59,605 nt of DNA from Bacteroidia bacterium (GTDB taxonomy: Bacteria > Bacteroidota > Bacteroidia > UKL13-3). Made by a program: the position numbers and the translations under genes. The DNA lies in the NCBI GenBank assembly GCA_025454975.1, contig JALONK010000016.1, positions 1 to 59,605 of the forward strand, in the 5' to 3' direction. The first letter of the stretch is position 1; every line of letters starts with the position of its first letter. The notes under the pieces are model-generated. The model saw only the letters and a program-made list of their open reading frames with translations, did not search any database and was not told where the DNA came from. Shown here in pieces: positions 7,604 to 18,700 of the stretch.

Positions 7604-8302
7604 TTAGCAGAATTTCATGATTAAGGATGCGATAGTATGACCAACCTTAATTACCACCTTTTCTGCTGTGCTACATCTGTTTCGAATGATACATCTCCAA
7701 ATATCCCATATCGCTAATCCAATATAAATAGCAATAGCAACAAGCTTCCACCATGGTATATTATCAACTGCTCCCCTATCCGGTGAATTTCTTAGTTTAC
7801 CAAGTTCTTCAGTTTTACGTTGCAGGTAAGCAATGGTTTGTTCAGGACCTTTCGAACATTCGGCCAAGGTTTCATCCAACACCTTAATCAACTTATCTAC
7901 ATCAGTTGGTTTGATTTCCAAATCCTCAAAAAATGATATCAAATCATTTCGGAATTCACCTGGCACAAAAACATTTTTCTTATTAAACTTCACTGTGCTC
8001 GCAAATTGTTTTAATTCGGCAGCGGCTATGGTAAGTGAACGAATTCCATTGGCATTATTACGAATACCATTTCGGTTGTAAACATCTTTCAGTGAACCTA
8101 CACTTAATTTACTTCTGCATCTATCACGTTTTCGAAATTCCAATTCAGAAACTCCAAAGAATGATACTGAATTTAATAATCCTTCAACAAACTCATTAAG
8201 GCCTGCTTCGTCGTCATATTTAAAGGATGTTCTAAATGGTAAACTATGTAACAAAAAGTCTAAATCGGCTTGTTTTTCTCTTGATAAAATTGCATTTCTC
8301 AT
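7604..8302 (-). CDS. Hypothetical protein with C-terminal membrane anchor
   Basis: The 232-residue family was not recognised. There is no signal peptide. Residues 1-165 are soluble and mainly helical: an N-terminal block rich in Phe and Leu, then a Lys/Asp/Glu-rich helical stretch (LEIKPTDVDKLIKVLDETL). At about 184-204 there is one hydrophobic segment (WWKLVAIAIYIGLAIWDIW), followed by a short basic tail with cysteines in CIIRNRC and a final Cys232. This is a C-in or tail-anchored arrangement. The gene stands alone, with long non-coding DNA upstream. Coding character is supported by length, a clean start and consistent codon use. It could be a toxin-like or cargo protein, but nothing seen proves that. 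Confidence 0.7.
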   Translation of the reverse strand: MRNAILSREKQADLDFLLHSLPFRTSFKYDDEAGLNEFVEGLLNSVSFFGVSELEFRKRDRCRSKLSVGSLKDVYNRNGIRNNANGIRSLTIAAAELKQFASTVKFNKKNVFVPGEFRNDLISFFEDLEIKPTDVDKLIKVLDETLAECSKGPEQTIAYLQRKTEELGKLRNSPDRGAVDNIPWWKLVAIAIYIGLAIWDIWRCIIRNRCSTAEKVVIKVGHTIASLIMKFC

Positions 8303-8979
8303 TTTTTGTAATATTTAAAATTGTAATACTTGATTGTTTGGCTTGTGCCATTTTTTATGATTACATCAGTAATAAAAATAGGCAACCGCATAATTTATTA
8401 TGAAATACTGATAAGTTGTAATGGTTAGTTTTAATGGCGAAAACTATTTCATAGCAAACACATCGCCATTTAAATTTTGGATAATTACCAAGACAAAAGT
8501 TTTGGTTGGTTTGATCGTTGGCATACATTTTTTAGTTGGTTATGGTGATACAAACTTATACATGGATGTTTTATAAAACAATCCGGAAGAGTTACCTTAA
8601 GATATGTTATTGAATTTATAAAGCAAACTCAATTAAAATAAATAAATAGCTACAACCCTTGTGTTTATTGAATTAACGTCAAATTTTTATATGTAATTAT
8701 GTATAAAAAATAAAATTATTGACCAATTAAATTAGAGTGTTTTCACCTGTAAAAAAGAATATTTAATTTTACGTATAAAGAAATGGTAGAGATTAACTCT
8801 AAGTATTTTTCTCTATTAAAAATGATAGCATATTAATTTCTGTTTCAATCTTGTTAACAACTATTATGAAATGAATTCACAACAAATACCATAAGACAAT
8901 TATTAAACATTTTATAATTAACAAGTATTGCTCATAGGCTTAGAATAGAAAACGAATTTTATTCTCGATTACTTCCGGC
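8303..8979. other. Long AT-rich intergenic region, no gene seen
   Basis: Between the orphan gene's start and the structured element there are about 680 bp with no reading frame of convincing length or composition on either strand. The sequence is strongly AT-rich. The promoter of the orphan gene must lie at its left end, but I could not pick a clear TAnnTTTG box. Confidence 0.5.
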
Positions 8980-9081
8980 TTAGGGATGGTAATGGAAAGC
9001 CCACAGCGAGGCACGAGCGAGGACTTGAAATGAACAGCCCGGGCCTTGCGTTGATGTGTGTGTTGGCAGGCAAGTCCCTAA
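8980..9081. ncRNA. Compact GC-rich structured intergenic element (repeat or RNA)
   Basis: This 102-bp island has 56 G+C by my count, in otherwise very AT-rich spacer. It is bounded by the inverted repeat TTAGGGA (8980-8986) and TCCCTAA (9075-9081). A second inverted repeat, GGACTTG (9021-9027) and CAAGTCC (9071-9077), shares bases with the first, so the two pairings exclude each other. It also contains CCCGGG and a CTTGC/GCAAG pair. There is no reading frame. It looks like dispersed GC-rich structured elements found in Bacteroidota intergenic regions, but that is recollection, and it could equally be a small RNA. The strand is undetermined. Confidence 0.45.
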
Positions 9082-9084
9082 ACG

Positions 9085-9112
9085 AAAAAGCCCCGTTGAT
9101 TCGAGGCTTTTA
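9085..9112 (-). terminator. Rho-independent terminator of lysA
   Basis: The hairpin AAAAGCCCCG / CGAGGCTTTT has a 6-nt loop and one unpaired or mismatched base. It lies 16 bp past the lysA stop, with U-rich sequence following on the minus strand. Confidence 0.8.
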
Positions 9113-9127
9113 AATTGATAAAGTTAT

Positions 9128-10363
9128 TTATGAAAATGTTATAGGTACTTCATTTTGAATCAAATCATTTAAGGTTTCGCGTTTACGAATTAAGTGTGCT
9201 TGTTGTTGATAGATTAACACTTCCGCAGGTCGTGTTCGAGCATTATAATTACTGGCCATAGTTATTCCGTAGGCTCCAGCATTTTTAAAGCATAAAACAT
9301 CGCCTTCATGTACTTCACTTAATTTTCGGTCCCATCCAAAGGTATCGGTTTCACAAATATTGCCTACCACCGTATAAATTCGTTGTTTTCCATTAGGGTT
9401 ACTTATATTGATAATTTCATGGTAAGAATCGTACAACATCGGGCGAATTAAATGATTTAAGCCACTATCAACACCTACAAAAACGGTTGCTGTGGTTTGC
9501 TTAATTACATTGGCTTTCACCAAAAAATAACCGGCTTCACTTACAATAAATTTACCGGGCTCGAACCATAACTCCAGTTCACGACCATACTCGTTGCAAA
9601 ACTCCTTAAAGCGATTTCCTAACAACTGTCCTAACTCTTCAATATCAGTTGTTACATCACCTTCTTTGTAGGCTACTTTAAATCCACTTCCGAAATCAAT
9701 AAAAGTTAAATCGGGAAAATCTTTCGCGGCATCGAATAAAATTTCGGCACCTTGTAAAAACACACCCGGATCTAAAATATCACTTCCGGTATGCATGTGT
9801 AGCCCATTTATACGCATGTTGTGCGATTTAACAACTCGCAATACATGGCGAAGTTGATAGATGCTGATGCCAAATTTACTATCAATATGTCCGGTACTTA
9901 TTTTGGTATTCCCACCGGCCATAATGTGAGGATTAAGTCGAATACAACAAGGTACTGAGTTTCCATATATCGCACCAAACTGTTCGAGTATACTTATGTT
10001 ATCAATATTAATATGTAAACCAAGTTCAACTGCTTGTTTAATTTCGTCAATACCTACACAATTAGGAGTGAAAATAATATCATCCGGTTTAAATCCTGCT
10101 TTAATTCCCAATAAAGCTTCATTAATTGATACTGTATCTAAACCGCTGCCTTCACGTTGCAATAAAGATAAAATAGCACTATTGTTTAGTGCTTTACATG
10201 CATACTTTATTTGAATATCAAGAGGTTTAAATGCGTTCTTCAGGCGTTTATATTGTGCAATAATTTTATCGGCATGATACACATAAACCGGTGTACCAAA
10301 ATTGTTGGCCACCTCTGTTAAACTAACACCACCTGCGGTGTAAACATCATTGATTAATTCCAT
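9128..10363 (-). CDS. lysA: Diaminopimelate decarboxylase
   Basis: The enzyme decarboxylates meso-diaminopimelate to L-lysine, the last step of lysine synthesis in the cytoplasm, using PLP. At 411 residues it is full length. The alanine-racemase-like barrel begins with YACKALNN, where Lys57 is the PLP lysine. HMHTGSDI, the FGSGF phosphate-binding loop and the EPGKF motif follow. The C-terminal beta domain carries the CETDTF active-site segment from the partner subunit, where CESGD is more usual. An adjacent upstream gene on the same strand encodes a queuosine-precursor transporter, 111 bp away. A palindrome, GTGTA-N5-TACAC, lies in that gap at 10429-10443. A terminator follows the gene. No other lysine-pathway genes are in the window. 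Confidence 0.95.
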   Translation of the reverse strand: MELINDVYTAGGVSLTEVANNFGTPVYVYHADKIIAQYKRLKNAFKPLDIQIKYACKALNNSAILSLLQREGSGLDTVSINEALLGIKAGFKPDDIIFTPNCVGIDEIKQAVELGLHINIDNISILEQFGAIYGNSVPCCIRLNPHIMAGGNTKISTGHIDSKFGISIYQLRHVLRVVKSHNMRINGLHMHTGSDILDPGVFLQGAEILFDAAKDFPDLTFIDFGSGFKVAYKEGDVTTDIEELGQLLGNRFKEFCNEYGRELELWFEPGKFIVSEAGYFLVKANVIKQTTATVFVGVDSGLNHLIRPMLYDSYHEIINISNPNGKQRIYTVVGNICETDTFGWDRKLSEVHEGDVLCFKNAGAYGITMASNYNARTRPAEVLIYQQQAHLIRKRETLNDLIQNEVPITFS

Positions 10364-10427
10364 TGGGTATGCTTAAATGTTTAAGATTTAGTGAAGCAAG
10401 ATAATAAATTGTGCGTACTAAAATGAT

Positions 10428-10444
10428 AGTGTATAGGATACACC
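10428..10444. promoter_or_regulatory. Palindrome resembling the PUL operators, upstream of lysA
   Basis: AGTGTA-TAGGA-TACACC contains the perfect core GTGTA-N5-TACAC. The core and spacer length match the palindromes near 35204 and 37864. It is 65-81 bp upstream of the lysA ATG. With only ten matching bases it may be a chance occurrence. Confidence 0.3.
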
Positions 10445-10474
10445 TAACTAATTTAGCATATCAGGCTGATTTAT

Positions 10475-11230
10475 TTATTGGGCTGCCTCATCCATCATTT
10501 GTTTAGCCAAATCGTGACCAAGATAGCGGTCAATACCGGCGTGCACAAGGTACAATACAGGTGTAAGTAATACAGCCACTATAAATTTATAAATATAATT
10601 TACAACACCAACAGCAAGTACCAGCTTAAGAGGCCAATTACCTCCGATATAAAAAGCAATAATCAGTACAACAAAGCTATCAATGAATTGTGAAACTAAG
10701 GTTGAGCCGGTGCTTCGCAACCAAAGTCCTTTATCACCAGTTTTAGTTTTGATAAAATGAAAAGTATAAACATCTACTAATTGTCCGAACAAAAAAGCCA
10801 CCAATGAACCTATGATTATCCATAAGCCTTGACCAAATACTTGGCTAAATGCCTCTTGCATATTAATAACACCACTTGCAGTTTGTTTGGTTACCCAAAA
10901 TCCTGCCGGAGCTGTATGAATGGTAGCATACACAGCAATAAAAGCATAAGAAATTAATACAGCAGCGATATAAGAAAACAAACGAACACCGTTTTTTCCA
11001 TAATACTCATTAATAATATCAGTCATTACAAACACAACAGGCCAAAGCAATACACCTGCCGTCATATTAAACGAATAGGTATCTCCCAACAGTTGTAAAG
11101 TAAAAGGTTTAATGCCGAGAGTTTCTTCCACCGAAAATATTTTAACACCAACAAACTCAGCAATTATAGCATTGGCAATAAAAAATGAGCCTAACACTAA
11201 GTATAAAATTGTACGTTTGGATTCTTTCAT
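10475..11230 (-). CDS. yhhQ: Queuosine precursor transporter (YhhQ/VUT family)
   Basis: This inner-membrane protein of 251 residues has about six to seven hydrophobic helices. It matches the family that imports queuosine precursors (preQ0/preQ1 or related) for tRNA modification. Characteristic stretches are the early N-A-I-I-A-E-F segment, the acidic VMTDIINEYYGKNG loop at about 88-101, and the late STLVSQFIDSFVV segment. It is somewhat longer than the E. coli protein, as is usual in Bacteroidota. It begins 9 bp after the stop of the metallo-hydrolase gene, so the two share a transcript. No preQ1 riboswitch was recognised, and the short gap leaves no room for one here. Confidence 0.88.
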   Translation of the reverse strand: MKESKRTILYLVLGSFFIANAIIAEFVGVKIFSVEETLGIKPFTLQLLGDTYSFNMTAGVLLWPVVFVMTDIINEYYGKNGVRLFSYIAAVLISYAFIAVYATIHTAPAGFWVTKQTASGVINMQEAFSQVFGQGLWIIIGSLVAFLFGQLVDVYTFHFIKTKTGDKGLWLRSTGSTLVSQFIDSFVVLIIAFYIGGNWPLKLVLAVGVVNYIYKFIVAVLLTPVLYLVHAGIDRYLGHDLAKQMMDEAAQ

Positions 11231-11239
11231 GAATTCTAT

Positions 11240-12646
11240 TTATAAATTAAACTGCTCACCAACTTGTGGAATGGCAATATGTTGAAAACCTTGTTGCTCT
11301 AATAAAGTTTTTAAATGAAGTTGAGCGGGTTGGTCGCCATGCACTAAAAACACCTGTTTTACTTTTTGTGGTTTTAGGTGGTCGAGGTAGCGTAATATCT
11401 CTTCATAATCAGCGTGTGCACTAAAATAATCCATACTTACCACATTACATTTTACCTGAAACATTTCACCAAAAATGCGAACTTCTTTCTCCCCTGCTTT
11501 TAATCGTCCACCTAAACTTTCAGGGGTGCAATATCCTACCAGTAAGACAGTATTTTCTGGCTGATGCAAATGATTGGCAATATGGTGTTTGATACGACCA
11601 GCTTCGGCCATTCCTGATGCAGAAATAATGATACATGGCCCCTTATAATCATTTATCTTTTTTGATTGTTCAACATCACTTACATAAGTGAGGTTTTGAA
11701 ATCCAAATGGATCATCATCAGTTTTTAAGTAGGCTAAAAATTCGTCGTTATAACATTCTTGATGTCGTTTAATCACTTCAGTAGCTTTAACTGAAAGCGG
11801 GCTATCAACAAAAACTTTAATATGAGACAACAGTCCTTTGTTTGCAAATTTATTAAGCATAAACACAATATCTTGTGTACGATCAACACTAAATGCGGGA
11901 ATAATTAGTTTTCCTTTTTGATGAATACAAGTTTGTTTGATTACGGATAAAAATTCCTGTTCAGCATCATATCCACGGGGATGAAGACGATTACCATAAG
12001 TACTTTCCGTTATCAATACATCGCATGGACGGAAAGGTTGGGGTGTTCGTAAAATTTGATCATTAAATCTTCCAATATCACCACTAAAAGTAAGTTTAAT
12101 TTTGGTATTATCTTTTTCTGTTAAGTCGAGATGAACTGAAGCACTACCAAGCAAATGACCTGCATCAGTAAAGGTAAGTTGAATACCTTTTTCGATGGTA
12201 ATAGTTTCTTCATATTCCACAGGAACCATTAAATCAATTACTTGTTCAACATCATCAACATCATACAAAGCTTCTATTGGAATTTCACCTCTACGAATGC
12301 GGCGTTTATTAACATGTTTTAAATCTTCTCGTTGAATAAATGCAGAATCTAACAGCATGATTTCACATAAAGAAATGGTAGCGGGTGTTGCAAAAATTAC
12401 ACCTTTAAAACCTTCCTTTATCAGTCTGGGTAATAAACCTGAATGATCAATATGAGCATGAGAAAGAATAACGTAGTCTAGGTCGTATGGCTTAAAACCA
12501 AAATGTCGATTTCTATCCTCACGGTTATCAACTTTACCTTGAAACAATCCACAATCCAACAAAATTTGTTTTTGATTGGCGGTTGTAATTAAATGTTTGC
12601 TGCCGGTAACGGTTTGTGCCGCACCCCAAAATTGTATGGTTGCCAT
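11240..12646 (-). CDS. MBL-fold beta-CASP metallo-hydrolase (putative RNA-processing nuclease)
   Basis: This 468-residue cytoplasmic enzyme is of the metallo-beta-lactamase/beta-CASP group, related to CPSF73/YSH1-type nucleases. The zinc motif H63-A-H-I-D-H68 is intact. Further metal ligands sit in TDAGHLLGSA and the GDIGR segment. The beta-CASP insert carries TESTYGNR and the ISASGMAEAGR motif. The C-terminal RNA-specificity domain has MDYFSAHADYEE and FLVHGDQPAQ. The start is taken at the ATG giving MATIQFWGAA; an upstream in-frame ATG three codons earlier is possible. It is cotranscribed with yhhQ. The likely role is RNA maturation or decay; the substrate is not known. Confidence 0.9.
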   Translation of the reverse strand: MATIQFWGAAQTVTGSKHLITTANQKQILLDCGLFQGKVDNREDRNRHFGFKPYDLDYVILSHAHIDHSGLLPRLIKEGFKGVIFATPATISLCEIMLLDSAFIQREDLKHVNKRRIRRGEIPIEALYDVDDVEQVIDLMVPVEYEETITIEKGIQLTFTDAGHLLGSASVHLDLTEKDNTKIKLTFSGDIGRFNDQILRTPQPFRPCDVLITESTYGNRLHPRGYDAEQEFLSVIKQTCIHQKGKLIIPAFSVDRTQDIVFMLNKFANKGLLSHIKVFVDSPLSVKATEVIKRHQECYNDEFLAYLKTDDDPFGFQNLTYVSDVEQSKKINDYKGPCIIISASGMAEAGRIKHHIANHLHQPENTVLLVGYCTPESLGGRLKAGEKEVRIFGEMFQVKCNVVSMDYFSAHADYEEILRYLDHLKPQKVKQVFLVHGDQPAQLHLKTLLEQQGFQHIAIPQVGEQFNL

Positions 12647-12695
12647 ATACAGCAATATTACGGAAGTTTAACGGATTGAAATAATACATAAACAT

Positions 12696-12723
12696 AAAAG
12701 CCGAAGTAAACACTTCGGCTTTT
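12696..12723. terminator. Rho-independent terminator after the large secreted protein gene
   Basis: A perfect 11-bp stem, AAAAGCCGAAG (12696-12706) and CTTCGGCTTTT (12713-12723), surrounds a 6-nt loop. It lies 31 bp past the stop of the 12754-18729 gene and separates it from the metallo-hydrolase operon. Confidence 0.85.
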
Positions 12724-12753
12724 ACAATTGATGAAAAATTATAACAGGGCAGT

Positions 12754-15700
12754 TTAGCGCACAATTACTACTTTTTTGGTAGTTGAGGCTGTTTGCGACT
12801 GCACCCTGATATGATAAATTCCTTCTGATAATTCGCCCGTGCGTATGATTAACTGCTCTTTCGCTTGGCTTGATGTTGAATAAACTAATTTACCGGTTGC
12901 ATCAAACAATAATACTTCAACAGCTTCTAAAGTAGGCAGCTTAACAGTAACCAAGTCGTTTGCCGGATTTGGGAACAATTCAAATGCAATGCCTTTGTTT
13001 GCGTCTAACAATCCTACATTTGATTTGCGTTTAATCAATATATTAAAAGGAGTAGCTTGAATAGAATCTTCTGCTTCAATAGCCCTAACTGTCCAGTTTA
13101 ACAAAGCACTATCACCAACAGCCACACCGGCGCTTGCCAATAAACCATCAATAGCACTTTCAGTTAAAGTAATGCTTGTTGAAGTTCCATTATTATCACT
13201 TAAGAAAGATGCAAAAGGAGTGTTAAAGTTACCCGAAGGCAATTTTATCAACCAACGATAAGTTGAAGCATTATTACTAGCTTGCCAAGTAATAACAACT
13301 GAATTACTGCTTGTTCCACTTACCTCTATCTTAGCATTATTTGCTGGAGTACTTAAATTAAACGAACCTAAAATACGTGCACGAACTAATGTAATATTAC
13401 GTTCGGTTGTTGCCTTTATTGAATCACTATTACGGTATGCATATACTGTCCATTTAACAGTAGTTGAATCAGTACGTTTAACACCTAATGATTTTAATAT
13501 ACCATCTAATGTATTTAAATTAATGGTTAGTGCAGTATCAATGCCATTATTATTAGAAGGCAATGATAAAATTGGTGCATTAAAACTTCCATTTAAGGCT
13601 GTTGCCATCCATTTATAAGAAGTAGCATTTGCGCTTCTATTCCATGTGATTAATAGGTTTGATGAACTACCTTGTTGTGCTTCCGCTCTTGCACCATTTA
13701 TTGGTGATATCAAGTTGAAACTACCCGGTAATACCGGAGCAGGAGCTGCTCTAACCAATAATAAACTAAAGCTTTGGCTAGCCATTAATGAATCAGTTCC
13801 ACGATAAGCGTAAACCGTCCACTTAGTAGCAATTGAATCACCTTGAGCTACATTTTGTAAAGCTAAGAATGCATCAATTATACCAGTAGTTAATATTAAT
13901 ACTGAATCACTGCCATTATTAGCTGACGGTAATGTAAGTAAAGCATTGGTAAAGCTGCCTGAAGCAGAAGTTATCATCCATTTGTAGGTATTAGCATTAG
14001 CACTTCTTGTCCAGTTTATGATAACAGGTTGCTGTCCTCCTGCATTAGTTACCAACCTGGTATTGTTTGAAGGAGCAAGTAAATTAAAGTTGCCAAGTAA
14101 TACAGGAACCGGTGCACTCCTTACCAACCTCAAATTAAAATCTTGAGCAGCTTTTAATGAATCGGTTCCTAGATATGCAAAAACTGTCCATTTTGTTTCA
14201 ACTGAGTCACCTTGTGGTAAATTAAGAGAAGCAAGTAGTGCATCAATTGCACCGGAGGTTAAGGTTAATGCCGTATCAACTCCATTATTGTTTGATGGTA
14301 CAACAAGTAATGGTGCAGTGAAATTTCCTGCGGCAGTTGTAATCATCCATTTGTAGCTTGTAGCATTTGTGCTTCTTCTCCAATTGATATTTACAGGAGA
14401 GGTAGATTGAGATGTAGTTACTACTCTTGCATTATTAGCAGGAGCATTTAAGTTGAAAGCACCAAGTGGGATGATGATATCACGCTTGCGTACGCCATAC
14501 AATTGATAACCGGTGGTACATCCTGTGCTACCTGAACAAAATTGTGCAAGTATGCCTTCGAAAATAAAAATTCCATTTGGTATTGATAATGCAGGGGCAT
14601 CTTCCATCTCAGTATCTTGTGCTGCAATAACACGTAAAATAGTTGTATCGTTAGTATTCGAACCATCCCAAACAGTATAATTTGTGCTGGCTGTAAAACT
14701 TCCTGAAACATTAGTTCTTAATCCAACTATTCTTACCAGCCTGCTTTCAAATGCTTCACCGTTTGTGTTTAATTGATTAACAGTAATGGTAACCGGAGTT
14801 ACAGTGCGATTAGAAGCAAGTATCGTAATTGAATTGGTTGATGTGTAATTACCTGTTGCTAATTGAATTTGTTGGTAGTTGTTAAAATCATTTCTTGGAC
14901 CAATCACTTCAACACTATCACCTTCTTTTAAAGTTCCATTAGATATAGCAGTTACCATGCTTCCTGATGATTGACGAACACCAATGCCTCCTGTTACATC
15001 TTGAATATAAATAAATCTACCCCAAGCACGAGTTACTACGCCTCTAACTTTTACCGTATTTGGTGATGCAACAGCACGAGCAGCGGCAATCGTAACAGGC
15101 GGATTAGTTTCAGGGAAAATGGCATCAGGTCTTGCATTTAAGAGTTGAATACGTCTGTCGCCAAACAAGTTTGTATCCCTAACATTGTAGGCATTCTGTG
15201 TGGTTTGATGACGGGCTAACATATATTCTGCAAATGCATCTTGCTCGCTTCCTATGCCGGCAAATGTTGCTGTTCCCGTGGTTTTAATAGCTGTATCTAA
15301 ATTTACCCTTGAAGTAATGTTTGAAGGGAATGGATAACCATCACCACCAATTGGTGAACCGGCCCCAGAAGGATTAGCTAGAAAGTTTAGGGTTACAACT
15401 TTTATTATTCTTGAGGTATCACCATGTAATAAACCATTTCTAACAATTGTATCTAGGCGATTACCAATTGAATCTGTAATTACCAACGACCATAATTTAT
15501 TTCCTGTTGCCCTTGTAGTGTCATAACTAAAAGCAACACCACCAACTTGAGGAAACTGGCCCGGAGTGGCACCCGGACGTGTAGCATTTATACCATGCTC
15601 GAATAACCTGCGTAAGCCTGCTGCATTGGTTGAAACAATTACAAGACTGTTATTAAAACGCAATGAATTTTCAATATCTAATTGTGAAATATCTCCTGCT

Positions 15701-18700
15701 TGTTTATTGGCTGATGCATTGGCCTGAGTACGTTCTAAGATAGAGTTATTGCCTACTGTATTTATAAAACCAACTGCTGAACGAATACCTCCACCATTTT
15801 TTAATGACACACGAACTTGCGGATCGTATTGACGGGCATACCATAAGTTGGCATCAGAACTTAAATTACCTAAGTTAGTTTCTTCGGTTCGAACCGCATT
15901 TCTTCTTCCTTCTAAAAACACATTTGATTTACCGAATAAGTTTCCATCTTTTGATGTGATAACCGTTTGTATGACATTACATAAAGTACGTACTCCGGCT
16001 CCTTTGGTACCTGATGCAAAAGCTGCATTATAAGTCCCCCATAAAGAAGTAACCATAGCACTATCACAAACATAAGCTCCATTAATTGTTGAATCCAGCG
16101 AGTTTGTTAATAGTACACCTGCGGTATCAAAATCACAAACAAATCGTCCAACATATTTCCATTCACTGGTAGTGTTTAATATTACCATAGGTTGGTTATT
16201 GGCACTTGTGGTGCGGATAGGATAACGCTCGGTTGCTACATGCCCCGGTGTTAAACGATCGTTGCCATCAGCAGTATAAGCATGGTTACCACCTGAAATA
16301 ATTATATCTACATTTCTTAATAGTGGTGCTAATGCTTTTTCATTGGCTAATTGTTGTAAATGTGCAAGTAGAATAATTTTATTTACTCCTTCTTTTGCTA
16401 TTAATGAGTCTACAACAGGCTGTATAATTGCTGCAAGTGCAGGCATATTGTCTACTTGCGGGCCTATTACTGTTGTGAATCCAGGTGATGATATGCTGGC
16501 TAATACTTGAGTAGTAGCACCTACGATACCAATTTTTTCTCCATTACGCTCTATAATAACAGATGGAGCAATTCCTCGTTTTTGATTATTGTTGGTGATG
16601 TTTGGTGAAGTTCTGAAAGCAGTATCACGCAAAATTTGTGAAGTATATAAATAATTTAAATTAGGATCGTTGGAGAAATTTAAGTTACAGTTTACATAAG
16701 GAAATTGTGCCCCGATTGAACGTTTATCAGCTCCATTATTTCTTATATCAACACCTATTTGACCATTTAAGTCGGAAGTACCTAAATCAAATTCATGATT
16801 TCCAAAAGCAGAAGCATTAAATCCGATGATATTCATGATAGCAATATCAGGGCGACCAATAGCAGGACGAATGGCTTGTGTTCCACTGTAATAAAGAGTT
16901 GATGTATTTCTTAAAGGTGTTTGCAGTGTAGCATCTTCACCTGCTGATAAAAACGGACCAGGCAAGGTATTATCACCCGAAGATAGAATTAATGTGTTTA
17001 CATGTTCATCTTCTAATTTATCTACTATAGCGGCATAATTCGGTGCGTCAATCACCGCAGCTAATCCACTTTCCATATCAGATGAATGTAAGATTTGCAT
17101 TTGGTATGCACTCCTGGTATTCAATTGTATTACTGAAACCGTTCCGCTAATTTCATTTGAAACCAATAGCAAGTCTCTACCATTAGGACTTTCAGCACGT
17201 GGAATAAAAACAATACCTTCCGGACCTAAATCGCCAACCTGTGCTAAATTAGCAAGACTCGGTGTTACAGATAAAACACGGTTATTGATATAATTTACAA
17301 AATATGGATTAGCAGGATCTGTAATATTATAAATCATTACACCACCAATTCTTTCTAAACCAATAAAAGCATAAACCGAATCTAGTATTTTACCAACCGT
17401 AGCTGCCTCAGGCTCCGGCCCTTTATCATCACTTCTATTTTTAAAGGTATTATTTGAGTTGCTGGCATTGAAGTTTAAAGGGAACAAAGCATTGGTACGT
17501 TGTTCAAATTCATCTTTACTATCCCAAACCAATGTTCCGGTAGTCGCATTCCAAATACTAAACGAACGTGCACCGAAACAAAAAATAGAATCGAAACGAC
17601 CATCATTGTTAAAGTCGCCATAACGATTTGTAACATTTAAGCGACCCAAAGCTGTACTGGCTTTTAATGCTGCCACTTGTGCAGCTCCACCAAACTTTAC
17701 AGTATCTAATACATAACCGGCATTTCCGGCTCTTATCTCTTCAACATTTGCAGCTCCCCAATCAGCTCTTGCATCACCTTCATTTGCTGTAACCAAATAA
17801 GTTGTATTACCTACCATATAACTTGAAATAGCATCAGGCTGATACATGCCAAACACCGGATAGTTAGCTATATTCACTGTCGAGCCTTGGTCAGATGCAT
17901 CTAAACCATTACCGGCTAGGTTGTGGTTTTTAAAACCTAAAGGAATTAATTTAGTGACAGTTGCATTAGCAATATCAACTTCTGCTAAACAATTATTTTC
18001 CTGACAAGTAACCCACGCAGTTAATGAATTATCTGAAACCGTTATATATTCCGGCTCTAGGTCTTCGGCAATTGTTGAATTACGCAAGAAGTTTCCACCT
18101 GATTGAATGCGGCCGGTAATTTTTATCCTAGAATCTAAGGGCTGATTGTTAAAGGCGGTAAAACCCGCTGTTTGCACGTTCGATTGATTTAAATTTTGAA
18201 TTCCGCCCGTTAAAGTAATTATGCTTATTGAGCCTTCAGGATCTATGGTGTATCCCACGTTAGGTTCGCCTTCATTGGCCACCAATAGCTTATTACCATC
18301 AGGAGTAAAGGTAACCATATCAGGATTAGCACCAACATCAACCTGATTGATATAAGCCAATGTTTGTGCATTAAAAAATACAACCTTACCGTTTTCAGTT
18401 TTTCCTAATGAGTCAATTACCGCCACTGCAACGATTCCATTTTTACAAGCTACAGAGGTTAAATCAATACCATATGGTTTTATTGATATACTGCTTATTT
18501 GAATTGGATTAGCCGGATTAGATAGATCAACCACCTTCATGGATGTATCTGGTCCGTTGGTTACAAACATACGTTTGCTTGCTTTGTCGTAAGCAGAAAT
18601 TTCGGCGGCTGCGGTATTATAAATACCGGTTGAAAACCTACCTAAAAACTGTGGTGTAATTTGCGCTGAGACCTGTGCTGCATAAAACAGCGAGATACAC

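Noticed and set aside
13030-14468. A DNA-level repeat such as a CRISPR or satellite array in the large gene
   Set aside because: The periodicity (about 360 bp) is explained by homologous protein modules; the DNA copies are strongly diverged and there are no short identical repeats with unique spacers.
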